Shown here one piece after another: positions 6,080-14,372 of a DNA stretch of 33,060 bases. Both the position numbers and the translations under genes were made by a program. The notes beneath the pieces were generated by a model. It was not told the DNA's origin. It did no database searches and was given only the letters and a program-made list of their open reading frames with translations. Source of the DNA: Coprococcus_A sp051877705 (GTDB lineage Bacteria > Bacillota > Clostridia > Lachnospirales > Lachnospiraceae); assembly GCA_051877705.1 (NCBI GenBank), contig JBJEJD010000193.1, forward strand, positions 1-33,060, written 5' to 3'. The first letter of the stretch is position 1, and the number at the start of each line of letters is the position of its first letter.

Positions 6080-6179
6080 AAACTTGAAATAACGAAAGCT
6101 TTGGTTAGCAGTAATTTCAAGTTTCTATAATATTGGGGAGCAAAAAGCAATAGCTGCAATGAAATATGTTCCCCAATAT
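6080..6179. repeat. Two adjacent perfect hairpins of unknown role
   Basis: AAACTTGAAAT (6080-6090) pairs with ATTTCAAGTTT (6114-6124). Directly after it ATATTGGGGA (6130-6139) pairs with TCCCCAATAT (6170-6179). The two stem-loops lie in a 250-bp non-coding stretch between the RibD-like gene and the Fic remnant. They could be a degraded insertion-element end or a structured RNA; nothing else is visible in the stretch. Confidence 0.5.
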
Positions 6180-6188
6180 GAGTGTAGT

Positions 6189-6455
6189 TTAAGACTTTAT
6201 TGTTTTCCAGCAGCGCTCTTTCAAAAATGCTGCAATAACTGCAATTTTTTCGCCTTCATAGTATTTTACAAGCAGTTGTTTGAATTCCGGCACTTCTTTT
6301 TCTGGAATTACCAAAAAACCTCCGCCATGTGAAATAAGATAATGGTTTGCAAAAATAACAGAAGCACGTTTATTGCCATCCAGGAATATCTGAGTCTTCA
6401 TACAGTAAAGGCACAGTTTGATGGCAATGTTAATGGGTTCATCATCTTCTTCAAC
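6189..6455 (-). pseudogene. Fic domain protein remnant (C-terminal half)
   Basis: The frame reads 'EEDDEPINIAIKLCLYCMKT' then 'QIFLDGNKRASVIFANHYLI', with the core Fic signature F-x-DGNKR and the downstream N. Fic proteins transfer AMP or other phosphoryl groups to target hydroxyls. The N-terminal half, including the first helices and the usual H of HPFxDGN (here Q-I-F), is missing or changed. Upstream the frame switches at about 6455 into a phage terminase fragment. A 70-residue frame from an internal ATG at 6401 survives but should not fold as an enzyme. Confidence 0.75.
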
Positions 6456-6457
6456 AA

Positions 6458-6595
6458 TTCATCGTATACAGAAGCGCCGGTGTTCACCCCACAGCGGATC
6501 GCACGATCGAGGCCCATGATGGTGGCAATGGCCCCGTCGATTTTCTCTGTGAATTTTTCTTTGTCAGCCTTGATATTACCCGCTGGGTCGGTTTG
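6458..6595 (-). pseudogene. Phage terminase large subunit remnant (C-terminal piece)
   Basis: In a frame different from both neighbours, about 45 residues read 'TDPAGNIKADKEKFTEKIDG' then 'AIATIMGLDRAIRCGVNTGA' and SVYDE. This resembles the C-terminal end of prophage large terminase subunits ('IKADK..STEKIDGA.A..MALDRAIR'). It lacks the ATPase and nuclease regions and both ends are cut, so it is debris of a former prophage. The terminase call is from memory of family sequences. Confidence 0.65.
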
Positions 6596-6660
6596 CCATT
6601 GACATTGCAGAACAGTTCAGATGGAGGAATGAAAAAGCCTTTTTCTTCAACCAGTCCCTC
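6596..6660 (-). pseudogene. Short fragment, possibly from a type I restriction methylase (HsdM)
   Basis: About 21 residues read 'EGLVEEKGFFIPPSELFCNV'. The 'GFFI.PSELF' pattern resembles the N-terminal region of HsdM-type N6-adenine methylases, but the piece is too short for certainty. It is sandwiched between the deleted DMT copy and the terminase fragment. Confidence 0.35.
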
Positions 6661-6880
6661 GTGAGATTTCATTCCAAAGTGTAAAGCCCAGGATCAACAT
6701 GCCGCCTGTTACCTGCCACGCAGTCATTGTTTCCCCCAGGATAGTAACAGAAATCAGAAGTGTTGCCAGAATAGCACGATACAATGCCAGCTCTCCTGAA
6801 GAAACAGCAATGTTTCGTACAAAGGGTCCTAATGTCCCGAATATTACCATAGATGCTATTAACATAAAACGTGAATTCAT
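6661..6880 (-). pseudogene. Internally deleted second copy of the DMT transporter gene
   Basis: Starting at ATG 6880 the DNA is almost identical to the first ~100 bases of the intact transporter gene (4074-4185: 'MNSRFMLIASMVIFGTLGPF' onward to 'YRAILA'). It then jumps to its last ~75 bases (3338-3411: 'LISVTILGETMTAWQVTGGM', 'LILGFTLWNEIS'). About 200 codons are absent and the frame is preserved across the join. The end runs into the next fragment, giving a tail RGTG and a stop at 6647. A CAG shared at the join suggests a short-homology deletion. No ribosome site precedes it, and a three-helix product would not be a transporter. Confidence 0.85.
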
Positions 6881-6900
6881 CATTTTCAACTTCATCATTT

Positions 6901-8124
6901 TTATATAACCCAGACCGGTACTACATAATTCTCTCTGTCAATCACACCTACCTTCGGCTTCATGCACACAACTGCGCCTTTACCTCTGGGCACAGATGCC
7001 TTATCCAGTAAAGCAAATACCTTTGTCAATTCTGTTCCCGGATTAGATGTTTTTTTAATCTCAATGGGATTCAGGATACCATCATGCTCCAGTATAATAT
7101 CTATCTCTCTGGCATCTTTATCCCGATAATAATACATATATGGTTCTTTTCCTGAATTCATATAAGTTTTGGCAATTTCAGCTACTACATAGTTCTCCAG
7201 AATTGCACCATTCATAGCGCCGCTTTCCAACACCTCCGCACTGCTCCATCTGGTTAGATGGCAGACAAGGCCTGTATCATAAAAATACAGCTTCGGCGTC
7301 TTTACCAATCGTTTCAGCAAATTATTGGAATATGGATGCAGGTAGAAAATAATTCCCAATGTCTCCAGAATCTGCAGCCAATCCTTTGCCTGTTTCTGAT
7401 TAATATCTGCATCCTGCGCAATATCAGATACATTTAGCATCTGGGAACACCGTGCCGCCACGGCTGTAATAAACCGCAGGAATTTCAAAGAATCAATGGC
7501 ATCCGATAACTGCTTCACATCACGCTCGATATAAGTAGACAGATAACTGCTGTAAAATATCTGGCTGTTTGAATTCTGACCGCTGGCAATTGCAGGCATA
7601 GAGCCTCTGTAGATCCGTTCAAAAATCTCACTGGTATCCGCAGGTGTACGTTTTTTCTCCCTCATTATCAGTGCTTCCAAATTAATATCAAAAGGCGTCA
7701 TTGCAGAGCCGCACATTTCCGCCTGGGTCAGTGATGTCATAGACAATACGGCTGCGCGTCCTGCCAGAGATTCCTGTACACCACGCATCAGCTTAAACAC
7801 CTGGGAACCTGTAAGCCAGAACGCCCCCGGTTCATGGTGAGAATCGGCATAAATTTTAATATAAGTAAATAACTCCGGGGCATACTGTACCTCGTCAATT
7901 AACACTGGCGGCTTATGCAGCTGCAAAAACAGCTCCGGATCATTCTTGGCAAGGCTGCGGTCATTCAGATCATCCAGTGAAACATACCCCCGCTCTGTCC
8001 CCTCCATTAACTTCTGCAGCATCGTTGTCTTGCCGACCTGACGCGGCCCTGTCACAAGGACGACCGGATATTCCTGTGTAACCTGCTTGACGACTGTCTC
8101 AAGATTTCTCGAAATATAGTTCAT
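6901..8124 (-). CDS. AAA-family ATPase with DUF4143 domain
   Basis: The product is 407 residues, the usual length of this family. Walker A is 'GPRQVGKTT' at residues 26-34, Walker B 'PPVLIDEVQ' at 72-80, a sensor-like 'FWLTGSQ' lies near 108, and the 'SLAGRAAVLSM' segment is typical. The C-terminal half (about 200-400) is the DUF4143 domain, which carries a restriction-endonuclease-like fold with 'AREIDIILEHDGILNPIEIK' (D and E-x-K). Such genes are common, often many per gut genome; their role is not established, with suggestions of mobile-DNA or defence functions. The start has GAAGGAGGTGCTGGC upstream. The upstream region carries repeated AGCCGAA motifs. Confidence 0.93.
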   Translation of the reverse strand: MNYISRNLETVVKQVTQEYPVVLVTGPRQVGKTTMLQKLMEGTERGYVSLDDLNDRSLAKNDPELFLQLHKPPVLIDEVQYAPELFTYIKIYADSHHEPGAFWLTGSQVFKLMRGVQESLAGRAAVLSMTSLTQAEMCGSAMTPFDINLEALIMREKKRTPADTSEIFERIYRGSMPAIASGQNSNSQIFYSSYLSTYIERDVKQLSDAIDSLKFLRFITAVAARCSQMLNVSDIAQDADINQKQAKDWLQILETLGIIFYLHPYSNNLLKRLVKTPKLYFYDTGLVCHLTRWSSAEVLESGAMNGAILENYVVAEIAKTYMNSGKEPYMYYYRDKDAREIDIILEHDGILNPIEIKKTSNPGTELTKVFALLDKASVPRGKGAVVCMKPKVGVIDRENYVVPVWVI

Positions 8125-8136
8125 GCCAGCACCTCC

Positions 8137-8235
8137 TTCGGCTAATTTTAACTCTAATTATATTTTAGCCGAAAGCCAAAGCATTGGCAATATAAATTCC
8201 CGGCTATTTTTTAATTATATTCAAAATCAGCCGAA
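8137..8235 (-). promoter_or_regulatory. AAA gene promoter region with repeated AGCCGAA motifs
   Basis: TTCGGCTAA (8137-8145) and TTAGCCGAA (8165-8173) form a 9-bp inverted repeat around a minus-strand -10-like TATAAT (8157-8162). A further AGCCGAA lies at 8229-8235 with a partial partner CGGCT at 8201-8205. The left arm overlaps the ribosome site of the ATPase. This looks like an operator or a leader hairpin that could mask translation. No good -35 was found. Confidence 0.45.
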
Positions 8236-8266
8236 ATATTCAAATATGCGTCATCCCCTTCACATT

Positions 8267-8319
8267 AAAAAGCGGACCGTTTTCCACCTTCAAATCAAAT
8301 GAAAGTAAAAACTGTCCGC
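8267..8319 (-). terminator. Terminator of the glucuronate operon
   Basis: On the minus strand GCGGACAGTTTTT pairs with AAAACGGTCCGC (stem ends at 8272 and 8319), followed by TTTTT. It lies about 40 bases downstream of the kdgK stop. Confidence 0.7.
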
Positions 8320-8359
8320 ATTTACCATTACCTGTTCATCTCAACTATCAGGCAGCTCT

Positions 8360-9385
8360 TTATCTCTGAACACGTCCGGAGGCATCACCGCCGGCCAGCT
8401 TTGCCACTTCATCCATAGTCACCATGTTGTAGTCGCCTTCGATGGAGTGCTTCAGACAGGAAGCTGCCACGGCAAACTCGATAGCTGCCTGTGCATCATA
8501 GCCGCTCAAAACTGCCGCGATGAGACCGCCGCCGAAGCTGTCGCCGCCGCCCACACGGTCAACAATATGCATCTTATATTTCTTGCTGAAATAATAATCT
8601 TTTCCATCGTAAAGCATTGCGGACCAGTTGTTGTCGTTGGCAGAGATAGACTCACGGAGAGTAATGGCCACTTTCTCAAAACCAAACCTGTCAGCCAGCT
8701 GTTTTGCCACATCCTTATAGCCTTCGTGATTAACTGTACCTGCTGTTACATCTGTATTGGCTGCTTTGATACCAAATACATCCGCCGCATCCTCTTCATT
8801 AGCAATGCATACATCCACATATTTGCAGAGCCCGCCCATCACCTCGCCGGCCTTTGCCTTGCTCCAGAGCTTATTTCTGTAATTCAGGTCACAGGATACC
8901 TTTACGCCCATTTCTTTAGCCATCCTGCAGGCTTCCAGACATATATCCGCCACATGATCATTTAATGCCGGCGTAATACCTGTGAAATGGAACCATTCCG
9001 CACCATCAAAAATCTTCTTCCAGTCGAAATCCTCATGTGAAGCTGTATAGATCGAAGAACCTGCGCGGTCATAAATAACCTTTGACGGTCTCTGGGAAGC
9101 ACCCTTTTCCAGATAGTAGATACCTACACGGTCGCCGCCTCGGGCAATATATGAAGTGTCAACACCGTATCTTCTCAGGGAGTTGACTGCAGCCTGTCCA
9201 ATCTCATGGGCCGGAAGCCTGGATACAAAAGCCGCATCAAAACCATAGTTAGCCAGAGAAACAGCCACATTGGCCTCACCGCCGCCAAAGGCTGCACCAA
9301 ACTTATCTGCCTGCACAAAACGATAATAGCCTTCCGGCGCCAGTCTCAACATCAATTCTCCGAACGTAATAACTCTCTTTGCCAT
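8360..9385 (-). CDS. kdgK: 2-dehydro-3-deoxygluconokinase (KDG kinase, PfkB family)
   Basis: This 341-residue PfkB-family sugar kinase phosphorylates 2-keto-3-deoxygluconate to KDPG with ATP. The N-terminal 'FGELMLRLAPEGYYRFVQAD' and 'FGGGEANVAVSLANYGFDAA' are the sugar-binding and first PfkB signature region. 'VDRVGGGDSFGGGLIAAVLS' near residue 285 is the second PfkB signature, with the catalytic Asp in GGGDSF. It is the last gene of the operon, two bases after the aldolase stop, and both neighbours act on its substrate or product. The substrate assignment rests on operon context plus family similarity; related kinases for other keto-deoxy acids are possible alone but unlikely here. Confidence 0.92.
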   Translation of the reverse strand: MAKRVITFGELMLRLAPEGYYRFVQADKFGAAFGGGEANVAVSLANYGFDAAFVSRLPAHEIGQAAVNSLRRYGVDTSYIARGGDRVGIYYLEKGASQRPSKVIYDRAGSSIYTASHEDFDWKKIFDGAEWFHFTGITPALNDHVADICLEACRMAKEMGVKVSCDLNYRNKLWSKAKAGEVMGGLCKYVDVCIANEEDAADVFGIKAANTDVTAGTVNHEGYKDVAKQLADRFGFEKVAITLRESISANDNNWSAMLYDGKDYYFSKKYKMHIVDRVGGGDSFGGGLIAAVLSGYDAQAAIEFAVAASCLKHSIEGDYNMVTMDEVAKLAGGDASGRVQR

Positions 9386-9387
9386 TT

Positions 9388-10029
9388 TTATTTCCCCCTG
9401 CTCTCTTTTACAATTTCAACGGCTTTCCTTGTCAGTTCCTCGATTTTATCAAATTCTCCCGCATCTACCAGTTCACCCTTGACCATCCAGCTTCCACCGC
9501 AGGCAAGGATTCTGTCATATGCCAGGTAATCTCTTACATTGTTCTGATTAATACCGCCTGTCGGCATAAACTTCACACCCACATAAGGCGCTGCCATGGC
9601 TTTGATCATCTTCAGACCGCCTGCCGGTTCTGCCGGAAAGAATTTAACTACATCCAGGCCATAGGCCAGTGCCTGTTCCACATCGCTCGGATTCGCACAT
9701 CCCGGTGTGATCAGGATACCTTTATCCACACAATACTTTACAATTTCCGGATTGAGCCCCGGGCTTACAATAAATTTGGCACCAGCGCTGACAGCACGGT
9801 CCACCTGCTCTTTTGTAAGCACTGTTCCGGCGCCCACCAGCATCTCCGGGAACTGCTCTGTCATGATACGGATGGATTCCTCGGCCGCAGCCGTCCGGAA
9901 GGTTACTTCCGCGCACGGCAGACCGCCGTCACATAATGCTTTTGCCAGCGGTGCGGCATCCTTTGCATCGTTCAGCACAACGACCGGCACAATACCCAGC
10001 TCATGAATTCTTTCTAATACCTCATCCAT
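9388..10029 (-). CDS. eda: Bifunctional KDPG / 4-hydroxy-2-oxoglutarate aldolase
   Basis: The product is 213 residues, full length for the class I KDPG aldolase. 'LPCAEVTFRTAAAEESI' contains the catalytic Glu. 'GAGTVLTKEQVDRAVSAGAK' is the phosphate-binding strand and 'LDVVKFFPAEPAGGLK' holds the Schiff-base lysine. 'KFMPTGGINQNN' is the second phosphate loop. It cleaves KDPG into pyruvate and glyceraldehyde-3-phosphate, the last step of hexuronate breakdown. The gene lies between uxaC and kdgK on the same strand. The name kdgA is used for the same gene in Bacillus. Confidence 0.94.
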   Translation of the reverse strand: MDEVLERIHELGIVPVVVLNDAKDAAPLAKALCDGGLPCAEVTFRTAAAEESIRIMTEQFPEMLVGAGTVLTKEQVDRAVSAGAKFIVSPGLNPEIVKYCVDKGILITPGCANPSDVEQALAYGLDVVKFFPAEPAGGLKMIKAMAAPYVGVKFMPTGGINQNNVRDYLAYDRILACGGSWMVKGELVDAGEFDKIEELTRKAVEIVKESRGK

Positions 10030-10061
10030 TTCTTTTCTCCTGCCTTTTATTAAAATAGGGG

Positions 10062-11468
10062 TTATAAGTTAAAGCCAAAATACCTGACTGCATTATTATA
10101 GGAAATATCCTGCACCATACGTCCGAGCGTCTTCTCATCTGCCGGATACTCACCGTTTTCCACCCATCCTCCGATGAGATTGCACATGATTCTGCGGAAA
10201 TATTCATGTCTTGTGTAGGACAGAAAGCTTCTGGAATCCGTCAGCATTCCGATAAAATTACCAAGAAGTCCCAGACTTGCCAGAGATGTCATCTGGTCGA
10301 TCATGCCCTTTTTATGATCATTGAACCACCATGCACTGCCCTGCTGGATCTTACCGGCAATACCTGCCTCCTGAAAACATCCGATAATGGTGCCGATGGC
10401 CGCATTGTCATTCGGATTCAGGGAATAAAGAATCGTCTTTGGGAGTTCATCTGTTACGGCAAGGGCATTGAGAAAATCGGCCATTTCAGAGGACGGCGCA
10501 TAATTGTTGATACAGTCAATACCCGCATCCGGCCCCAGCTTTCCGAAAATCACGCGATTATTATCTCTCTTCACACCATAATGGAGCTGCATGACCCAAT
10601 CTTTTTTGTGATATTCCCGGCCCATAGCCACCATGAATGCTGTTTTGAACTGCAGCTCCTCCTGACGGCTCACCGCTTCTCCCGAAAGTCTCTTTGCAAA
10701 AAGTACTTCCAGCTCTTCATCTGAAGCCGGTACATACATGACATATTCCAGTCCATGATCGGATACACGGCAGCCCCTTTCCGAAAAATAATCCATTCTG
10801 CGACGCAGCGCATCAATTAATCCTTTAAAACTGTCAATTTTTACACCGCTTGCTTCTTCCAGCTTTTGCAGATATTCAAGATAATCCGTTTTTTCCAGAT
10901 TCATGGCCTTATCCGGTCTCCATGCAGGAAGTACCTGTACATCAAAGCTGTCATCAGCAGCTATTTTCTCATGCCATTCAAGGGAATCCACCGGATCATC
11001 CGTTGTACAAATCAGCTTTACATTAGACCTGCGTATGAGATTTTGCGCGCTCATACCATCCTCCTGCAGCTTTGTATTGCAGATGTTCCACACTTCTTCC
11101 GCCGTCTCTCCATTTAATGCGCCAGTATAACCGAAATATCTCTGAAGCTCCAGATGACTCCAGTGGTAGAGCGGATTGCCGATGGCCTTTTCCAGGGTCC
11201 CGGCCCATTTCTGAAACTTTTCTCTGTCAGGCGCATCACCTGTAATATATTTTTCTTCCACACCGTTGGAGCGCATCTGGCGCCATTTATAATGATCACC
11301 GCCCAGCCATACCCGGGTGATATTATCAAACTTTCTGTCCTCAGCAATCTCCTGCGGACTGATATGACAATGGTAGTCCAGAATCGGCATCTTCGCTGCA
11401 TATTCATGATACAGTTTGCGCGCAGTCTCCGTTTCCAGCAGAAAATCCTTGTCCATAAAAGCTCTCAT
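10062..11468 (-). CDS. uxaC: Glucuronate isomerase
   Basis: The 468-residue product has the usual UxaC length. It isomerises D-glucuronate to D-fructuronate (or galacturonate to tagaturonate) in the cytoplasm. 'MPILDYHCHISPQEIAEDRK' carries the metal-type HxH pair of the amidohydrolase-like barrel. 'VWLGGDHYKWRQMRSNGVEE' and the C-terminal 'LTDSRSFLSYTRHEYFRRIM' are strongly conserved blocks. The start at 11468 follows GGGAGAACAGGATA; an in-frame ATG four codons later is also possible. It is third in the operon, 16 bases after the uxuB stop. Confidence 0.95.
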   Translation of the reverse strand: MRAFMDKDFLLETETARKLYHEYAAKMPILDYHCHISPQEIAEDRKFDNITRVWLGGDHYKWRQMRSNGVEEKYITGDAPDREKFQKWAGTLEKAIGNPLYHWSHLELQRYFGYTGALNGETAEEVWNICNTKLQEDGMSAQNLIRRSNVKLICTTDDPVDSLEWHEKIAADDSFDVQVLPAWRPDKAMNLEKTDYLEYLQKLEEASGVKIDSFKGLIDALRRRMDYFSERGCRVSDHGLEYVMYVPASDEELEVLFAKRLSGEAVSRQEELQFKTAFMVAMGREYHKKDWVMQLHYGVKRDNNRVIFGKLGPDAGIDCINNYAPSSEMADFLNALAVTDELPKTILYSLNPNDNAAIGTIIGCFQEAGIAGKIQQGSAWWFNDHKKGMIDQMTSLASLGLLGNFIGMLTDSRSFLSYTRHEYFRRIMCNLIGGWVENGEYPADEKTLGRMVQDISYNNAVRYFGFNL

Positions 11469-11484
11469 TATCCTGTTCTCCCTT

Positions 11485-13095
11485 TTACACGTACTTTTTT
11501 AGGGTTGCCCGCACAGCGCCAACGCCTGCTGTCAGTTCTTTCAGATAGCCGATAACAGTTTCTGCCAGACCTGCCTCATAGAGATCCACCCCAAATATCG
11601 GCTTCATTCTCAATACCGGCGCAACCGCACTTCCCACATCCTGATCCTCCTTCAATTCAAGCCCTGCCACATAAGGACATAACGTCTCAAGCAGAGGATC
11701 CGGGCTGAGTTCAAATTTTCTTCCCTCATCATCAACAGCCATGAGATAACGGAGCCATCCTGCAAATACCAGCGGAATCAGCTTCAGGGATTTTACATCC
11801 AGTTCAGGTGCTGCCGCATAAGCCTTAATAGTCTCACCGAAACGAATGGCCAGCTTCTGGGAAGTATCCGTCGCGATTCTCTGTGGTGTATCCGGCATAA
11901 ACGGATTCGGGATGCGGACATTCAGCACTGTATCAATGAATGCCTTCGGATCCAAAACCCCCGGATCAACGACAACAGGCAGTCCCTCCTTATATCCAAT
12001 GGTCTCCACCAGCTTCTTCAGTTCTCTGTCCTTCATCTCATCGGATATTTTCTTATAGCCAAGGAGGCAGCCAAAAACAGCCAGTGTTGTATGCAGAGGA
12101 TTCAGGCATGTGCATACCTTCATTTTTTCCACCTTATCCACAGTCTCCCTATCCGTGAACATCAGTCCGCCTTTTTCCAGCTCCGGCCGTCCGTTGGGGA
12201 AGGCATCCTCAATCACCAGATACTCACATTCCTCCGCATTGACAAAGGGTGCCACATAGGTGTTTTTTGAAGTGATAACCGGCTCCAGTTTCTCCACATC
12301 GTCATTTTTAAGAATCGCTTCCACAGAAGCATCCGGTCTCGGTGTGATCTTGTCGATCATGGACCACGGAAAGCTTACCTTGTCCCGGTTATTCACGTAG
12401 GTAAGGAAACCTTCCTCGGCCAGACCCTTTTCAGTCCATGCCTCTGCGTACGCATTCACAGCCCCATATAATTTATCACCGTTATGGGAGCAGTTATCCA
12501 TGCTGACCATTGCCACCGGTTTCTCTCCTGCCAGATAACGTGTATACAACAGCGAAGCCACCTTGCCGATATAGCTTACCGGCTTTTCCGGTCCGTTTAT
12601 GAAATCTTCTCTGACCGCCGGAAGCATTTCCCCTTTGCCGTTAACAAGGCTGTAACCCTTCTCAGTTATGGTGAAAGAGACCATCTGAAGGGAATCCTTG
12701 CGGAAAATCTCTTTCAGGCGCTCGTATTCCATTTCATTTTCTGAATCAAGTATGCGGGACTCGACAACACTTCCCACTACTGTCTTCTCAACGCTGCCGT
12801 CTGCCTTCAGTGTTACCAGAATGCTGTAATCATCATGGGGCCGGTTCATTTTCTCCACTATTTCATAATCAAATCCCTCAGCCACGATCAGACCGCGGTC
12901 CAGAACACCGTCATTCAGCAGATTCTGTACAACATTTGCCTGGAAAGCGCGGAAAATATTACCTGAGCCAAAGTGGATCCAGAAGGGATTTTCTCTGGTT
13001 GCCGCAGCGACCTTTGCCCGGTCATAGTTCGGCAGGGAGTACCCTTTTTCTTCCCACTGTTTTCTGTCTGCAATACCCTTAGCATTTAATTTCAT
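11485..13095 (-). CDS. uxuB: Fructuronate reductase (mannitol dehydrogenase family)
   Basis: The 536-residue product belongs to the long-chain mannitol dehydrogenase family. 'FGSGNIFRAFQANVVQNLL' near residue 40 is the NAD-binding glycine motif. 'KVCTCLNPLHTTLAVFGCLL' contains the conserved K and N-x-x-H catalytic residues. It reduces D-fructuronate to D-mannonate with NADH. I chose ATG 13095, which overlaps the uxuA stop by four bases (ATGA) and has AAGGGGG upstream, over an in-frame ATG at 13128 inside uxuA. Tagaturonate reductase (UxaB) is a close relative, but adjacency to uxuA supports UxuB. Confidence 0.93.
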   Translation of the reverse strand: MKLNAKGIADRKQWEEKGYSLPNYDRAKVAAATRENPFWIHFGSGNIFRAFQANVVQNLLNDGVLDRGLIVAEGFDYEIVEKMNRPHDDYSILVTLKADGSVEKTVVGSVVESRILDSENEMEYERLKEIFRKDSLQMVSFTITEKGYSLVNGKGEMLPAVREDFINGPEKPVSYIGKVASLLYTRYLAGEKPVAMVSMDNCSHNGDKLYGAVNAYAEAWTEKGLAEEGFLTYVNNRDKVSFPWSMIDKITPRPDASVEAILKNDDVEKLEPVITSKNTYVAPFVNAEECEYLVIEDAFPNGRPELEKGGLMFTDRETVDKVEKMKVCTCLNPLHTTLAVFGCLLGYKKISDEMKDRELKKLVETIGYKEGLPVVVDPGVLDPKAFIDTVLNVRIPNPFMPDTPQRIATDTSQKLAIRFGETIKAYAAAPELDVKSLKLIPLVFAGWLRYLMAVDDEGRKFELSPDPLLETLCPYVAGLELKEDQDVGSAVAPVLRMKPIFGVDLYEAGLAETVIGYLKELTAGVGAVRATLKKYV

Positions 13096-14165
13096 GATCT
13101 TTTTGCCCCCTTCTCGATGGCTTCCCATAGACCGTTCAGGTAGGCTGCACCAAGGGCCCGGTCATAAAGTCCGTATCCCGGCATGGCCACTTCATCCCAG
13201 ATCATACGTCCGTGATCCGGGCGGATCGGTCCGTCAAAGCCAATATCATACAGAGCTTTCATGATCTCATACATATCAAAGGTGCCGTCACTGGACAAAT
13301 GGGCAGCCTCCTCAAAATTGGTCGGTGTGATGAATTTCAGATTGCGCACATGGGCAAAATGGATTCTGCCTTTCAGGGAACGGATCATATCCGGCAGATC
13401 ATTTTCCAGATTGGTACCGTAGGAACCGGAACAGAAGGTGACACCATTATGTGGGTTATCAACCATCTCCATCAAACGCAGAATGTTTTTTTTGTTTATA
13501 ATGATCCTCGGCAGCCCGAATACGCTCCAGGCGGGATCATCCGGATGAATAGCCATATTGATGTCATATTTATCACAGACCGGCATGATCTTTTCAAGGA
13601 AATACTTCAGATTGGCGAATAATTTTTCATCATCTACATCCTTGTACAGCTCAAAAAGCTCCTTTACATGCTCCATTCTCTCAGGTTCCCATCCCGGCAT
13701 CACCGTTCCGTTCATATCTCCGGCAATGGAATCAAACATCTTCTCAGGATCAAGGGCGTCCACAGCTTCCTGGGTATAAGCAAGCACTGTGGAACCATCC
13801 GGACGCACCCTTGCAAGCTCTGTTCTTGTCCAGTCGAACACCGGCATGAAATTATAGCAGACCAGATGAATATTCTCTTTGCCAAGGTTCTCCAGCGTCT
13901 CGATATAATTGGCAATATACCGGTCCCTTTCCGGAGCTCCCGTCTTGATGGCATCATGAACATTGACGCTCTCAATACCCGCCACATGCAAGCCTGCTGC
14001 TTCTACCTCCGTCTTCATTGCCCTGATCCTCTCTCGGCTCCATACCTCCCCCGGCGCCGTATCATACAGAGTCGTGATCATTCCTGTCACCCCCGGAATC
14101 TGACGAATCTGCTTCAGTGTAACAGTATCAAACTTACTTCCGTACCATCTAAGTGTCATTTCCAT
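13092..14165 (-). CDS. uxuA: Mannonate dehydratase
   Basis: UxuA dehydrates D-mannonate to 2-keto-3-deoxygluconate, using Mn2+ or Fe2+. The 357-residue product begins 'MEMTLRWYGSKFDTVTLKQI' and shows a TIM barrel with 'MAIHPDDPAWSVFGLPRIII' and 'VTFCSGSYGTNLENDLPDMI' (metal and substrate ligands), plus 'IHFAHVRNLKF' and 'RPDHGRMIWDE' with further metal-binding His and Asp. It is the first gene of the operon and faces the araC-type regulator. A GTATG start three codons earlier (14174) sits only one base from the AAAGG site, so ATG 14165 with ten-base spacing is preferred, but both are possible. Confidence 0.95.
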   Translation of the reverse strand: MEMTLRWYGSKFDTVTLKQIRQIPGVTGMITTLYDTAPGEVWSRERIRAMKTEVEAAGLHVAGIESVNVHDAIKTGAPERDRYIANYIETLENLGKENIHLVCYNFMPVFDWTRTELARVRPDGSTVLAYTQEAVDALDPEKMFDSIAGDMNGTVMPGWEPERMEHVKELFELYKDVDDEKLFANLKYFLEKIMPVCDKYDINMAIHPDDPAWSVFGLPRIIINKKNILRLMEMVDNPHNGVTFCSGSYGTNLENDLPDMIRSLKGRIHFAHVRNLKFITPTNFEEAAHLSSDGTFDMYEIMKALYDIGFDGPIRPDHGRMIWDEVAMPGYGLYDRALGAAYLNGLWEAIEKGAKRS

Positions 14166-14216
14166 AATTTTCATACCTTTCTTTGCTTTGATAAGCGGTT
14201 ATTTTTTCTGTTGACT

Positions 14217-14331
14217 ATTATAGCTTTCCCTCCCTTCAAAAGACCATTGATGCGATTGTTGCATATATTGCAGAAATTGCGGCATCATACTATCTAAAAC
14301 CACGAACGATCTGCAATAAGCATGTTTTCAG
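14217..14331. promoter_or_regulatory. Divergent uxuA / araC control region
   Basis: For uxuA (minus) a perfect -10 TATAAT lies at 14217-14222, but the -35 position (14240-14245, GGTCTT) is poor, as expected of an activator-dependent promoter. For the regulator (plus) TTGCAG (14268-14273) and TATCTA (14291-14296) are 17 bases apart. Between them an irregular set of ATTG/TGCA repeats (14255-14280) with TGCATATATTGCA is a candidate AraC-type binding site. A 27-bp sequence at 14305-14331 recurs downstream of the regulator. Confidence 0.45.
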
Positions 14332-14372
14332 GGATTCAATAGGCAGAGCAGCCATGTTCCAGGAGGAAAAGC

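Noticed and set aside
6189..6401. Stand-alone 70-residue Fic protein
   Set aside because: The frame continues upstream past the ATG, and the N-terminal half of the Fic fold is absent, so this is a remnant.
8447..8965. 172-codon plus-strand frame inside kdgK
   Set aside because: Antisense shadow of a clearly conserved kinase gene; composition is cysteine- and histidine-rich noise.
14199..14215. Catabolite-repression (cre) site upstream of uxuA
   Set aside because: ATAAGCGGTTAT resembles a cre core but is out of register with the consensus by one base.
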